DNA of 64,000 nucleotides, taken from assembly GCF_051014685.1 (NCBI RefSeq), contig NW_027478790.1, positions 372,001 through 436,000 of the forward strand, read 5' to 3'. Below the pieces are notes generated by a model, which was given only the letters and a program-made list of their open reading frames with translations, made no database searches and was not told the origin of the DNA. Below, piece after piece: positions 12,601 through 25,725 of the stretch (position 1 is the first letter of the stretch; every line of letters starts with the position of its first letter). A program made the translations under genes and the position numbers. The stretch is from Ptiloglossa arizonensis. Lineage: Eukaryota > Arthropoda > Insecta > Hymenoptera > Colletidae.

Positions 12601-13475
12601 GCATCTGAAAGTAGAAACTCGCCCGATTACAAAGATATGCGCACTTTTCCCCTAGGCGGTTCTAATTACTCGTTTCTAGCATCAGAACTGCGAAAATTTT
12701 GAGTTTCTCAAGCGTTTCTTACCTCCAAACTGCCATATCTCGCGAACGGACTGACCAATCCGCAAAATTTCGGTTGCATCTGAAAGTAGAGACTCGCCCG
12801 ATTACAACGGTATGTGTAGTTTTCCCCTAGGCCCTTCCAGTTATTCGTTTCGAGCATCAGAACTGCGAAAATTTCGAGGTTCTCAAGCGTTTCTTGCATC
12901 CAAACTGCCATATCTCGCGTACGGATAGAACGATCCGCAAAATTTCTGTTGCGTCTGAAAGTAGAAACTCGCCCGATTACAACGGTTTGCGCACTTTTCC
13001 CCTAGGCGGTTCTAGTTATTCGTTTCAAGCATCAGAACTGCGCAAATTTTGAGTTTCTCAAGCGTTTCTTACCTTCAAACTGCCATATCTCGCGAACGGA
13101 TTGACCGATCCGCAAAATTTCTGTTGCTTCTGAAAGTAGACACTCGTCCGATTACAACAGTATGCGAACTTCTCCCCTAGGCCGTTCTAGTCATTCGTTT
13201 CGAGCATCAGAACTGCGAAAATTTTGAGTTTCTCAAGCGTTTCTTACCTCCAAACTGCCATATCTCGCGAACGGATTGACCAATCCATAAAATTTCTGTT
13301 GCTTCTGAAAGTTGAAACTCGCCCGATTACAACGGTATGCGCACTTTTTCCCTAGGCCGTTCTAGTTATTCGCTTCGACCATCAGAACGGCGAAAATTTT
13401 GAGTTTCCCAAGCGTTTCTTACCTCCAAACTGCCATATCTCGCGAACGGATTGACCAATCCGCAAAATTTCTGTT

Positions 13476-14350
13476 GCATCTGAAAGTAGAAACTCGCCCG
13501 ATTACAAAGGTATGCGCACTTTTCCCCTAGGCGGTTCTAGTTACTCGTTTCTAGCATCAGAACTGCGAAAATTTTGAGTTTCTCAAGCGTTTCTTACCTC
13601 CAAACTGCCATATCTCGCGAACGGATTGACCAATCCGCAAAATTTCTGTTGCATTTGAAAGTAGAAACTCGCCCGATTACAACGGTATGCGCACTTTTCC
13701 CCTGGGCCGTTCTAGTTATTCGTTTCGAGCATCAGAACTGCGAAAATTTTGAGTTTCTAAAGCGTTTCTTATCTCCAAACTGCCATGCCTCGCGAACGGA
13801 TTGATCAATCCGCAAAATTTCTGTTGCATCTGAAAGTAGAAACTCGCCCGATTACAACGGTATGCGTACTTCTCCCCTAGGCCGTTCTAGTTATTCATTT
13901 CGAGCATCAGAACTGCGAAAATTTTGAGTTTCTCAAGCGTTTCTTACCTCCAAACTGCCATATCTCGCGAACGGATTGATCAATCCGCAAAATTTCTGTT
14001 GCATCTGAAAGTAGAAACTCGCCCGATTACAAAGGTATGCGCACTTTTCCCCTAGGCGGTTCTAGTTACTCGTTTCTAGCATCAGAACTGCGAAAATTTT
14101 GAGTTTCTCAAGCGTTTCTTACCTCCAAACTGCCATATCTCGCGAACGGATTGACCAATCCGCAAAATTTCGGTTGCATCTGAAAGTAGAGACTCGCCCG
14201 ATTACAACGGTATGTGTAGTTTTCCCCTAGGCCGTTCCAGTTATTCGTTTCGAGCATCAGAACTGCGAAAATTTCGAGGTTCTCAAGCGTTTCTTGCATC
14301 CAAACTGCCATATCTCGCGTACGGATTGAACGATCCGCAAAATTTCTGTT
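13476..14350. repeat. K-Q-R-K-L block (first copy)
   Basis: Q is recognised by a GCATTTG start, CCTGGGCC in place of CCTAGGCC, CTAAAGCG and CATGCCTCGCG. R is recognised by GCGTACTTCTCC and TTATTCATTTCG. Q and R both end with the symmetric ATTGATCAAT. The same five monomers reappear at 30801-31675, 17325 bp (99 units) away, with the same private bases. The monomer after it (14351) is an M/K/L hybrid with CAAAGG, whereas the distal copy is followed by a normal M, so the shared tract ends near 14.38 kb. Confidence 0.85.
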
Positions 14351-17325
14351 GCGTCTGAAAGTAGAAACTCGCCCGATTACAAAGGTATGCGCACTTTTCC
14401 CCTAGGCCGTTCCAGTTATTCGTTTCGAGCATCAGAACTGCGAAAATTTCGAGGTTCTCAAGCGTTTCTTGCATCCAAACTGCCATATCTCGCGAACGGA
14501 TTGAACGATCCGCAAAATTTCTGTTGCGTCTGAAAGCAGAAACTCGCCCGATTACAACGGTTTGCGCACTTTTCCCCTAGGCGGTTCTAGTTATTCGTTT
14601 CAAGCATCAGAACTGCGCAAATTTTGAGTTTCTCAAGCGTGTCTTACCTTCAAACTGCCATATCTCGCGAACGGATTGACCGATCCGCAAAATTTCTGTT
14701 GCATCTGAAAGTAGACACTCGCCCGATTACAACGGTATGCGAACTTCTCCCCTAGGCCGTTCTAGTCATTCGTTTCGAGCATCAGAACTGCGAAAATTTT
14801 GGGTTTCTCAAGCGTTTCTTACCTCCAAACTGCCATATCTCGCGAACGGATTGACCAATCCGCAAAATTTCTGTTGCTTCTGAAAGTAGAAACTCGCCCG
14901 ATTACAACGGTATGCGCACTTTTTCCCTAGGCCGTTCTAGTTATTCGCTTCGACCATCAGAACGGCGAAAATTTTGAGTTTCCCAAGCGTTTCTTACCTC
15001 CAAACTGCCATATCTCGCGAACGGATTGACCAATCCGCAAAATTTCTGTTGCATCTGAAAGTAGAAACTCGCCCGATTACAAAGGTATGCGCACTTTTCC
15101 CCTAGGCGGTTCTAGTTACTCGTTTCGAGCATCAGAACTGCGAAAATTTTGAGTTTCTCAAGCGTTTCTTACCTCCAAACTGCCATATCTCGCGAACGGA
15201 TTGACCAATCCGCAAAATTTCGGTTGCATCTGAAAGTAGAGACTCGCCCGATTACAACGGTATGTGTAGTTTTCCCCTAGGCCGTTCCAGTTATTCGTTT
15301 CGAGCATCAGAACTGCGAAAATTTCGAGGTTCTCAAGCGTTTCTTGCATCCAAACTGCCATATCTCGCGTACGGATTGAACGATCCGCAAAATTTCTGTT
15401 GCGTCTGAAAGTAGAAACTCGCCCGATTACAACGGTTTGCGCACTTTTCCCCTAGGCGGTTCTAGTTATTCGTTTCAAGCATCAGAACTGCGCAAATTTT
15501 GAGTTTCTCAAGCGTTTCTTACCTTCAAACTGCCATATCTCGCGAACAGATTGACCGATCCGCAAAATTTCTGTTGCATCTGAAAGTAGACACTCGCCCG
15601 ATTACAACGGTATGCGCACTTTTCCCCTAGGCCGTTCTAGTTATTCGCTTCGACCATCAGAACGGCGAAAATTTTGAGTTTCCCAAGCGTTTCTTACCTC
15701 CAAACTGCCATATCTCGCGAACGGATTGACCAATCCGCAAAATTTCTGTTGCATCTGAAAGTAGAAACTCGCCCGATTACAAAGGTATGCGCACTTTTCC
15801 CCTAGGCCGTTCCAGTTATTCGTTTCGAGCATCAGAACTGCGAAAATTTCGAGGTTCTCAAGCGTTTCTTGCATCCAAACTGCCATATCTCGCGAACGGA
15901 TTGAACGATCCGCAAAATTTCTGTTGCGTCTGAAAGTAGAAACTCGCCCGATTACAACGGTTTGCGCACTTTTCCCCTAGGCGGTTCTAGTTATTCGTTT
16001 CATGCATCAGAACTGCGCAAATTTTGAGTTTCTCAAGCGTGTCTTACCTTCAAACTGCCATATCTCGCGAACGGATTGACCGATCCGCAAAATTTCTGTT
16101 GCATCTGAAAGTAGAAACTCGCCCGATTACAACGGTATGCGCACTTTTTCCCTAGGCCGTTCTAGTTATTCGCTTCGACCATCAGAACGGCGAAAATTTT
16201 GAGTTTCCCAAGCGTTTCTTACCTCCAAACTGCCATATCTCGCGAACGGATTGACCAATCCGCAAAATTTCTGTTGCATCTGAAAGTAGAAACTCGCCCG
16301 ATTACAAAGGTATGCGCACTTTTTCCCTAGGCCGTTCTAGTTATTCGCTTCGACCATCAGAACGGCGAAAATTTTGAGTTTCCCAAGCGTTTCTTACCTC
16401 CAAACTGCCATATCTCGCGAACGGATTGACCAATCCGCAAAATTTCTGTTGCGTCTGAAAGTAGAAACTCGCCCGATTACAAAGGTATGCGCACTTTTCC
16501 CCTAGGCCGTTCCAGTTATTCGTTTCGAGCATCAGAACTGCGAAAATTTCGAGGTTCTCAAGCGTTTCTTGCATCCAAACTGCCATATCTCGCGAACGGA
16601 TTGAACGATCCGCAAAATTTCTGTTGCATCTGAAAGTAGAAACTCGCCCGATTACAAAGGTATGCGCACTTTTCCCCTAGGCCGTTCCAGTTATTCGTTT
16701 CGAGCATCAGAACTGCGAAAATTTCGAGGTTCTCAAGCGTTTCTTGCATCCAAACTGCCATATCTCGCGAACGGATTGAACGATCCGCAAAATTTCTGTT
16801 GCGTCTGAAAGTAGAAACTCGCCCGATTACAACGGTATGCGAACTTCTCCCCTAGGCCGTTCTAGTCATTCGTTTCGAGCATCAGAACTGCGAAAATTTT
16901 GAGTTTCTCATGCGTTTCTTACATCCAAACTGCCATATCTCGCGAACGGATTGACCAATCCGCAAAATTTCTGTTGCTTCTGAAAGTAGAAACTCGCCCG
17001 ATTACAACGGTATGCGCACTTTTTCCCTAGGCCGTTCTAGTTATTCGCTTCGACCATCAGAACGGCGAAAATTTTGAGTTTCCCAAGCGTTTCTTACCTC
17101 CAAACTGCCATATCTCGCGAACGGATTGACCAATCCGCAAAATTTCTGTTGCATCTGAAAGTAGAAACTCGCCCGATTACAAAGGTATGCGCACTTTTCC
17201 CCTAGGCGGTTCTAGTTACTCGTTTCGAGCATCAGAACTGCGAAAATTTTGAGTTTCTCAAGCGTTTCTTACCTCCAAACTGCCATATCTCGCGAACGGA
17301 TTGACCAATCCGCAAAATTTCTGTT

Positions 17326-20300
17326 GCTTCTGAAAGTAGAAACTCGCCCGATTACAACGGTATGCGCACTTTTTCCCTAGGCCGTTCTAGTTATTCGCTT
17401 CGACCATCAGAACGGCGAAAATTTTGAGTTTCCCAAGCGTTTCTTACCTCCAAACTGCCATATCTCGCGAACGGATTCACCAATCCGCAAAATTTCTGTT
17501 GCATCTGAAAGTAGAAACTCGCCCGATTACAAAGGTATGCGCACTTTTCCCCTAGGCGGTTCTAGTTACTCGTTTCTAGCATCAGAACTGCGCAAATTTT
17601 GAGTTTCTCAAGCGTTTCTTATCTTCAAACTGCCATATCTCGCGAACGGATTGACCGATCCGCAAAATTTCTGTTGCATCTGAAAGTAGACACTCGCCCG
17701 ATTACAACGGTATGCGCACTTTTTCCCTAGGCCGTTCTAGTTATTCGCTTCGACCATCAGAACGGCGTAAATTTTGAGTTTCCCAAGCGTTTCTTACCTC
17801 CAAACTGCCATATCTCGCGAACGGATTGACCAATCCGCAAAATTTCTGTTGCATCTGAAAGTAGAAACTCGCCCGATTACAAAGGTATGCGCACTTTTCC
17901 CCTAGGCGGTTCTAATTACTCGTTTCTAGCATCAGAACTGCGAAAATTTTGAGTTTCTCAAGCGTTTCTTACCTCCAAACTGCCATATCTCGCGAACGGA
18001 TTGACCAATCCGCAAAATTTCGGTTGCATCTGAAAGTAGAGACTCGCCCGATTACAACGGTATGTGTAGTTTTCCCCTAGGCCGTTCCAGTTATTCGTTT
18101 CGAGCATCAGATCTGCGAAAATTTCGAGGTTCTCAAGCGTTTCTTGCATCCAAACTGCCATATCTCGCGTACGGATAGAACGATCCGCAAAATTTCTGTT
18201 GCGTCTGAAAGTAGAAACTCGCCCGATTACAACGGTTTGCGCACTTTTCCCCTAGGCGGTTCTAGTTATTCGTTTCAAGCATCAGAACTGCGCAAATTTT
18301 GAGTTTCTCAAGCGTTTCTTACCTTCAAACTGCCATATCTCGCGAACGGATTGACCGATCCGCAAAATTTCTGTTGCATCTGAAAGTAGACACTCGTCCG
18401 ATTACAACAGTATGCGAACTTCTCCCCTAGGCCGTTCTAGTCATTCGTTTCGAGCATCAGAACTGCGAAAATTTTGAGTTTCTCAAGCGTTTCTTACCTC
18501 CAAACTGCCATATCTCGCGAACGGATTGACCAATCCATAAAATTTCTGTTGCTTCTGAAAGTTGAAACTCGCCCGATTACAACGGTATGCGCACTTTTTC
18601 CCTAGGCCGTTCTAGTTATTCGCTTCGACCATCAGAACGGCGAAAATTTTGAGTTTCCCAAGCGTTTCTTACCTCCAAACTGCCATATCTCGCGAACGGA
18701 TTGACCAATCCGCAAAATTTCTGTTGCATCTGAAAGTAGAAACTCGCCCGATTACAAAGGTATGCGCACTTTTCCCCTAGGCCGTTCCAGTTATTCGTTT
18801 CGAGCATCAGAACTGCGAAAATTTTGAGGTTCTCAAGCGTTTCTTGCATCCAAACTGCCATATCTCGCGAACGGATTGAACGATCCGCAAAATTTCTGTT
18901 GCGTCTGAAAGTAGAAACTCGCCCGATTACAACGGTTTGCGCACTTTTCCCCTAGGCGGTTCTAGTTATTCGTTTCAAGCATCAGAACTGCGCAAATTTT
19001 GAGTTTCTCAAGCGTGTCTTACCTTCAAACTGCCATATCTCGCGAACGGATTGACCGATCCGCAAAATTTCTGTTGCATCTGAAAGTAGACACTCGCCCG
19101 ATTACAACGGTATGCGAACTTCTCCCCTAGGCCGTTCTAGTCATTCGTTTCGAGCATCAGAACTGCGAAAATTTTGAGTTTCTCAAGCGTTTCTTACCTC
19201 CAAACTGCCATATCTCGCGAACGGATTGACCAATCCGCAAAATTTCTGTTGCTTCTGAAAGTAGAAACTCGCCCGATTACAACGGTATGCGCACTTTTTC
19301 CCTAGGCCGTTCTAGTTATTCGCTTCGACCATCAGAACGGCGAAAATTTTGAGTTTCCCAAGCGTTTCTTACCTCCAAACTGCCATATCTCGCGAACGGA
19401 TTGACCAATCCGCAAAATTTCTGTTGCATCTGAAAGTAGAAACTCGCCCGATTACAAAGGTATGCGCACTTTTCCCCTAGGCGGTTCTAGTTACTCGTTT
19501 CGAGCATCAGAACTGCGAAAATTTTGAGTTTCTCAAGCGTTTCTTACCTCCAAACTGCCATATCTCGCGAACGGATTGACCAATCCGCAAAATTTCGGTT
19601 GCATCTGAAAGTAGAGACTCGCCCGATTACAACGGTATGTGTAGTTTTCCCCTAGGCCGTTCCAGTTATTCGTTTCGAGCATCAGAACTGCGAAAATTTC
19701 GAGGTTCTCAAGCGTTTCTTGCATCCAAACTGCCATATCTCGCGTACGGATAGAACGATCCGCAAAATTTCTGTTGCGTCTGAAAGTAGAAACACGCCCG
19801 ATTACAACGGTTTGCGCACTTTTCCCCTAGGCGGTTCTAGTTATTCGTTTCAAGCATCAGAACTGCGCAAATTTTGAGTTTCTCAAGCGTTTCTTACCTT
19901 CAAACTGCCATATCTCGCGAACGGATTGACCGATCCGCAAAATTTCTGTTGCATCTGAAAGTAGACACTCGTCCGATTACAACAGTATGCGAACTTCTCC
20001 CCTAGGCCGTTCTAGTCATTCGTTTCGAGCATCAGAACTGCGAAAATTTTGAGTTTCTCAAGCGTTTCTTACCTCCAAACTGCCATATCTCGCGCACGGA
20101 TTGACCAATCCATAAAATTTCTGTTGCTTCTGAAAGTAGAAACTCGCCCGATTACAACGGTATGCGCACTTTTTCCCTAGGCCGTTCTAGTTATTCGCTT
20201 CGACCATCAGAACGGCGAAAATTTTGAGTTTCCCAAGCGTTTCTTACCTCCAAACTGCCATATCTCGCGAACGGATTGACCAATCCGCAAAATTTCTGTT

Positions 20301-20630
20301 GCATCTGAAAGTAGAAACTCGCCCGATTACAAAGGTATGCGCACTTTTCCCCTAGGCCGTTCCAGTTATTCGTTTCGAGCATCAGAACTGCGAAAATTTC
20401 GAGGTTCTCAAGCGTTTCTTGCATCCAAACTGCCATATCTCGCGAACGGATTGAACGATCCGCAAAATTTCTGTTGCGTCTGAAAGTAGAAACTCGCCCG
20501 ATTACAACGGTTTGCGCACTTTTCCCCTAGGCGGTTCTAGTTATTCGTTTCAAGCATCAGAACTGCGCAAATTTTGAGTTTCTCAAGCGTGTCTTACCTT
20601 CAAACTGCCATATCTCGCGAACGGATTGAC
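17326..20630. repeat. Large duplicated segment, copy A (about 3.3 kb)
   Basis: The monomer order O-KM-NO-K-L-M-N-O-KL-M-N-O-K-L-M-N-O-KL-M is the same as at 21351-24655, offset by 4025 bp (23 units). Both copies carry a private CAGATCTGCG (usually CAGAACTGCG) in the L monomer, at about 18111 and 22136. Small differences include GTTGAAAC versus GTAGAAAC in the O at 18551/22576, and TTTTGAGG versus TTTCGAGG in the KL at 18726/22751. Beyond about 20630 this copy continues with a K type while copy B continues with N. Confidence 0.8.
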
Positions 20631-21350
20631 CAATCCGCAAAATTTCTGTTGCATCTGAAAGTAGAAACTCGCCCGATTACAAAGGTATGCGCACTTTTCC
20701 CCTAGGCGGTTCTAGTTACTCGTTTCGAGCATCAGAACTGCGAAAATTTTGAGTTTCTCAAGCGTTTCTTACCTCCAAACTGCCATATCTCGCGAACGGA
20801 TTGACCAATCCGCAAAATTTCGGTTGCATCTGAAAGTAGAGACTCGCCCGATTACAACGGTATGTGTAGTTTTCCCCTAGGCCGTTCCAGTTATTCGTTT
20901 CGAGCATCAGAACTGCGAAAATTTCGAGGTTCTCAAGCGTTTCTTGCATCCAAACTGCCATATCTCGCGTACGGATTGAACGATCCGCAAAATTTCTGTT
21001 GCGTCTGAAAGTAGAAACTCGCCCGATTACAACGGTTTGCGCACTTTTCCCCTAGGCGGTTCTAGTTATTCGTTTCAAGCATCAGAACTGCGCAAATTTT
21101 GAGTTTCTCAAGCGTTTCTTACCTTCAAACTGCCATATCTCGCGAACAGATTGACCGATCCGCAAAATTTCTGTTGCATCTGAAAGTAGACACTCGCCCG
21201 ATTACAACGGTATGCGAACTTCTCCCCTAGGCCGTTCTAGTCATTCGTTTCGAGCATCAGAACTGCGAAAATTTTGAGTTTCTCAAGCGTTTCTTACCTC
21301 CAAACTGCCATATCTCGCGAACGGATTGACCAATCCGCAAAATTTCTGTT

Positions 21351-24300
21351 GCTTCTGAAAGTAGAAACTCGCCCGATTACAACGGTATGCGCACTTTTTC
21401 CCTAGGCCGTTCTAGTTATTCGCTTCGACCATCAGAACGGCGAAAATTTTGAGTTTCCCAAGCGTTTCTTACCTCCAAACTGCCATATCTCGCGAACGGA
21501 TTCACCAATCCGCAAAATTTCTGTTGCATCTGAAAGTAGAAACTCGCCCGATTACAAAGGTATGCGCACTTTTCCCCTAGGCGGTTCTAGTTACTCGTTT
21601 CTAGCATCAGAACTGCGCAAATTTTGAGTTTCTCAAGCGTTTCTTATCTTCAAACTGCCATATCTCGCGAACGGATTGACCGATCCGCAAAATTTCTGTT
21701 GCATCTGAAAGTAGACACTCGCCCGATTACAACGGTATGCGCACTTTTTCCCTAGGCCGTTCTAGTTATTCGCTTCGACCATCAGAACGGCGTAAATTTT
21801 GAGTTTCCCAAGCGTTTCTTACCTCCAAACTGCCATATCTCGCGAACGGATTGACCAATCCGCAAAATTTCTGTTGCATCTGAAAGTAGAAACTCGCCCG
21901 ATTACAAAGGTATGCGCACTTTTCCCCTAGGCGGTTCTAATTACTCGTTTCTAGCATCAGAACTGCGAAAATTTTGAGTTTCTCAAGCGTTTCTTACCTC
22001 CAAACTGCCATATCTCGCGAACGGATTGACCAATCCGCAAAATTTCGGTTGCATCTGAAAGTAGAGACTCGCCCGATTACAACGGTATGTGTAGTTTTCC
22101 CCTAGGCCGTTCCAGTTATTCGTTTCGAGCATCAGATCTGCGAAAATTTCGAGGTTCTCAAGCGTTTCTTGCATCCAAACTGCCATATCTCGCGTACGGA
22201 TAGAACGATCCGCAAAATTTCTGTTGCGTCTGAAAGTAGAAACTCGCCCGATTACAACGGTTTGCGCACTTTTCCCCTAGGCGGTTCTAGTTATTCGTTT
22301 CAAGCATCAGAACTGCGCAAATTTTGAGTTTCTCAAGCGTTTCTTACCTTCAAACTGCCATATCTCGCGAACGGATTGACCGATCCGCAAAATTTCTGTT
22401 GCATCTGAAAGTAGACACTCGTCCGATTACAACAGTATGCGAACTTCTCCCCTAGGCCGTTCTAGTCATTCGTTTCGAGCATCAGAACTGCGAAAATTTT
22501 GAGTTTCTCAAGCGTTTCTTACCTCCAAACTGCCATATCTCGCGAACGGATTGACCAATCCATAAAATTTCTGTTGCTTCTGAAAGTAGAAACTCGCCCG
22601 ATTACAACGGTATGCGCACTTTTTCCCTAGGCCGTTCTAGTTATTCGCTTCGACCATCAGAACGGCGAAAATTTTGAGTTTCCCAAGCGTTTCTTACCTC
22701 CAAACTGCCATATCTCGCGAACGGATTGACCAATCCGCAAAATTTCTGTTGCATCTGAAAGTAGAAACTCGCCCGATTACAAAGGTATGCGCACTTTTCC
22801 CCTAGGCCGTTCCAGTTATTCGTTTCGAGCATCAGAACTGCGAAAATTTCGAGGTTCTCAAGCGTTTCTTGCATCCAAACTGCCATATCTCGCGAACGGA
22901 TTGAACGATCCGCAAAATTTCTGTTGCGTCTGAAAGTAGAAACTCGCCCGATTACAACGGTTTGCGCACTTTTCCCCTAGGCGGTTCTAGTTATTCGTTT
23001 CAAGCATCAGAACTGCGCAAATTTTGAGTTTCTCAAGCGTGTCTTACCTTCAAACTGCCATATCTCGCGAACGGATTGACCGATCCGCAAAATTTCTGTT
23101 GCATCTGAAAGTAGACACTCGCCCGATTACAACGGTATGCGAACTTCTCCCCTAGGCCGTTCTAGTCATTCGTTTCGAGCATCAGAACTGCGAAAATTTT
23201 GAGTTTCTCAAGCGTTTCTTACCTCCAAACTGCCATATCTCGTGAACGGATTGACCAATCCGCAAAATTTCTGTTGCTTCTGAAAGTAGAAACTCGCCCG
23301 ATTACAACGGTATGCGCACTTTTTCCCTAGGCCGTTCTAGTTATTCGCTTCGACCATCAGAACGGCGAAAATTTTGAGTTTCCCAAGCGTTTCTTACCTC
23401 CAAACTGCCATATCTCGCGAACGGATTGACCAATCCGCAAAATTTCTGTTGCATCTGAAAGTAGAAACTCGCCCGATTACAAAGGTATGCGCACTTTTCC
23501 CCTAGGCGGTTCTAGTTACTCGTTTCGAGCATCAGAACTGCGAAAATTTTGAGTTTCTCAAGCGTTTCTTACCTCCAAACTGCCATATCTCGCGAACGGA
23601 TTGACCAATCCGCAAAATTTCGGTTGCATCTGAAAGTAGAGACTCGCCCGATTACAACGGTATGTGTAGTTTTCCCCTAGGCCGTTCCAGTTATTCGTTT
23701 CGAGCATCAGAACTGCGAAAATTTCGAGGTTCTCAAGCGTTTCTTGCATCCAAACTGCCATATCTCGCGTACGGATAGAACGATCCGCAAAATTTCTGTT
23801 GCGTCTGAAAGTAGAAACTCGCCCGATTACAACGGTTTGCGCACTTTTCCCCTAGGCGGTTCTAGTTATTCGTTTCAAGCATCAGAACTGCGCAAATTTT
23901 GAGTTTCTCAAGCGTTTCTTACCTTCAAACTGCCATATCTCGCGAACGGATTGACCGATCCGCAAAATTTCTGTTGCATCTGAAAGTAGACACTCGTCCG
24001 ATTACAACAGTATGCGAACTTCTCCCGTAGGCCGTTCTAGTCATTCGTTTCGAGCATCAGAACTGCGAAAATTTTGAGTTTCTCAAGCGTTTCTTACCTC
24101 CAAACTGCCATATCTCGCGAACGGATTGACCAATCCATAAAATTTCTGTTGCTTCTGAAAGTAGAAACTCGCCCGATTACAACGGTATGCGCACTTTTTC
24201 CCTAGGCCGTTCTAGTTATTCGCTTCGACCATCAGAACGGCGAAAATTTTGAGTTTCCCAAGCGTTTCTTACCTCCAAACTGCCATATCTCGCGAACGGA

Positions 24301-24655
24301 TTGACCAATCCGCAAAATTTCTGTTGCACCTGAAAGTAGAAACTCGCCCGATTACAAAGGTATGCGCACTTTTCCCCTAGGCCGTTCCAGTTATTCGTTT
24401 CGAGCATCAGAACTGCGAAAATTTCGAGGTTCTCAAGCGTTTCTTGCATCCAAACTGCCATATCTCGCGAACGGATTGAACGATCCGCAAAATTTCTGTT
24501 GCGTCTGAAAGTAGAAACTCGCCCGATTACAACGGTTTGCGCACTTTTCCCCTAGGCGGTTCTAGTTATTCGTTTCAAGCATCAGAACTGCGCAAATTTT
24601 GAGTTTCTCAAGCGTGTCTTACCTTCAAACTGCCATATCTCGCGAACGGATTGAC
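21351..24655. repeat. Large duplicated segment, copy B (about 3.3 kb)
   Basis: This partner of 17326-20630 shares order and the private CAGATCTGCG base in the L monomer at 22051. It starts after an N monomer, whereas copy A starts after a K, which places the left breakpoint at or near 17326/21351. Between the copies lies about 720 bp of the K-L-M-N series (20651-21350). Confidence 0.8.
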
Positions 24656-25200
24656 CGATCCGCAAAATTTCTGTTGCATCTGAAAGTAGACACTCGCCCG
24701 ATTACAACGGTATGCGAACTTCTCCCCTAGGCCGTTCTAGTCATTCGTTTCGAGCATCAGAACTGCGAAAATTTTGAGTTTCTCAAGCGTTTCTTACCTC
24801 CAAACTGCCATATCTCGTGAACGGATTGACCAATCCGCAAAATTTCTGTTGCTTCTGAAAGTAGAAACTCGCCCGATTACAACGGTATGCGCACTTTTTC
24901 CCTAGGCCGTTCTAGTTATTCGCTTCGACCATCAGAACGGCGAAAATTTTGAGTTTCCCAAGCGTTTCTTACCTCCAAACTGCCATATCTCGCGAACGGA
25001 TTGACCAATCCGCAAAATTTCTGTTGCATCTGAAAGTAGAAACTCGCCCGATTACAAAGGTATGCGCACTTTTCCCCTAGGCGGTTCTAGTTACTCGTTT
25101 CGAGCATCAGAACTGCGAAAATTTTGAGTTTCTCAAGCGTTTCTTACCTCCAAACTGCCATATCTCGCGAACGGATTGACCAATCCGCAAAATTTCGGTT
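22051..25200. repeat. 9-monomer higher-order repeat of 1575 bp (two clean copies)
   Basis: The order L-M-N-O-KL-M-N-O-K is repeated at 22051-23625 and 23626-25200. The two M positions differ: the second has AAGCGTGTCTT, the first AAGCGTTTCTT. The two N positions differ too: the first carries CGTCCG, CAACAG and CCATAAAA, the second the usual bases. This confirms a true 9-unit period and not a 4- or 5-unit one. The same 9-mer recurs with variation at 18026-19600 and 27476-29050. Confidence 0.9.
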
Positions 25201-25725
25201 GCATCTGAAAGTAGAGACTCGCCCGATTACAACGGTATGTGTAGTTTTCCCCTAGGCCGTTCCAGTTATTCGTTTCGAGCATCAGAACTGCGAAAATTTC
25301 GAGGTTCTCAAGCGTTTCTTGCATCCAAACTGCCATATCTCGCGTACGGATTGAACGACCCGCAAAATTTCTGTTGCGTCTGAAAGTAGACACTCGCCCG
25401 ATTACAACGGTTTGCGCACTTTTCCCCTAGGCGGTTCTACTTATTCGTTTCAAGCATCAGAACTGCGCAAATTTTGAGTTTCTCAAGCGTTTCTTACCTT
25501 CAAACTGCCATATCTCGCGAACAGATTGACCGATCCGCAAAATTTCTGTTGCATCTGAAAGTAGACACTCGCCCGATTACAACGGTATGCGAACTTCTCC
25601 CCTAGGCCGTTCTAGTCATTCGTTTCGAGCATCAGAACTGCGAAAATTTTGAGTTTCTCAAGCGTTTCTTACCTCCAAACTGCCATATCTCGCGAACGGA
25701 TTGACCAATCCGCAAAATTTCTGTT

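Larger units (their letters stand above)
1576..13475. repeat. Mosaic of K-L-M-N-O higher-order blocks
   Basis: Five monomer types recur in order. K has CAAAGGTATGC and GGCGGTTCTAGTTACT. L has GTAGAGACTC and TATGTGTAG. M has a GCGTCTG start and GGTTTGCGC. N has GTAGACACTC and GCGAACTTCTCC. O has GCACTTTTTCCC and CGCTTCGACC. The full cycle is 875 bp, but units are often shortened by hybrids. The first blocks, from 1576 and 2276, step by 700 bp; later steps are 875, 1050, 1225 and 1575 bp. Hybrids include N/O at 2101, M/N/O at 2626, K/O at 2801, K/M at 3851 and L/K at 4901. No region is unique and no gene is present. Confidence 0.85.
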
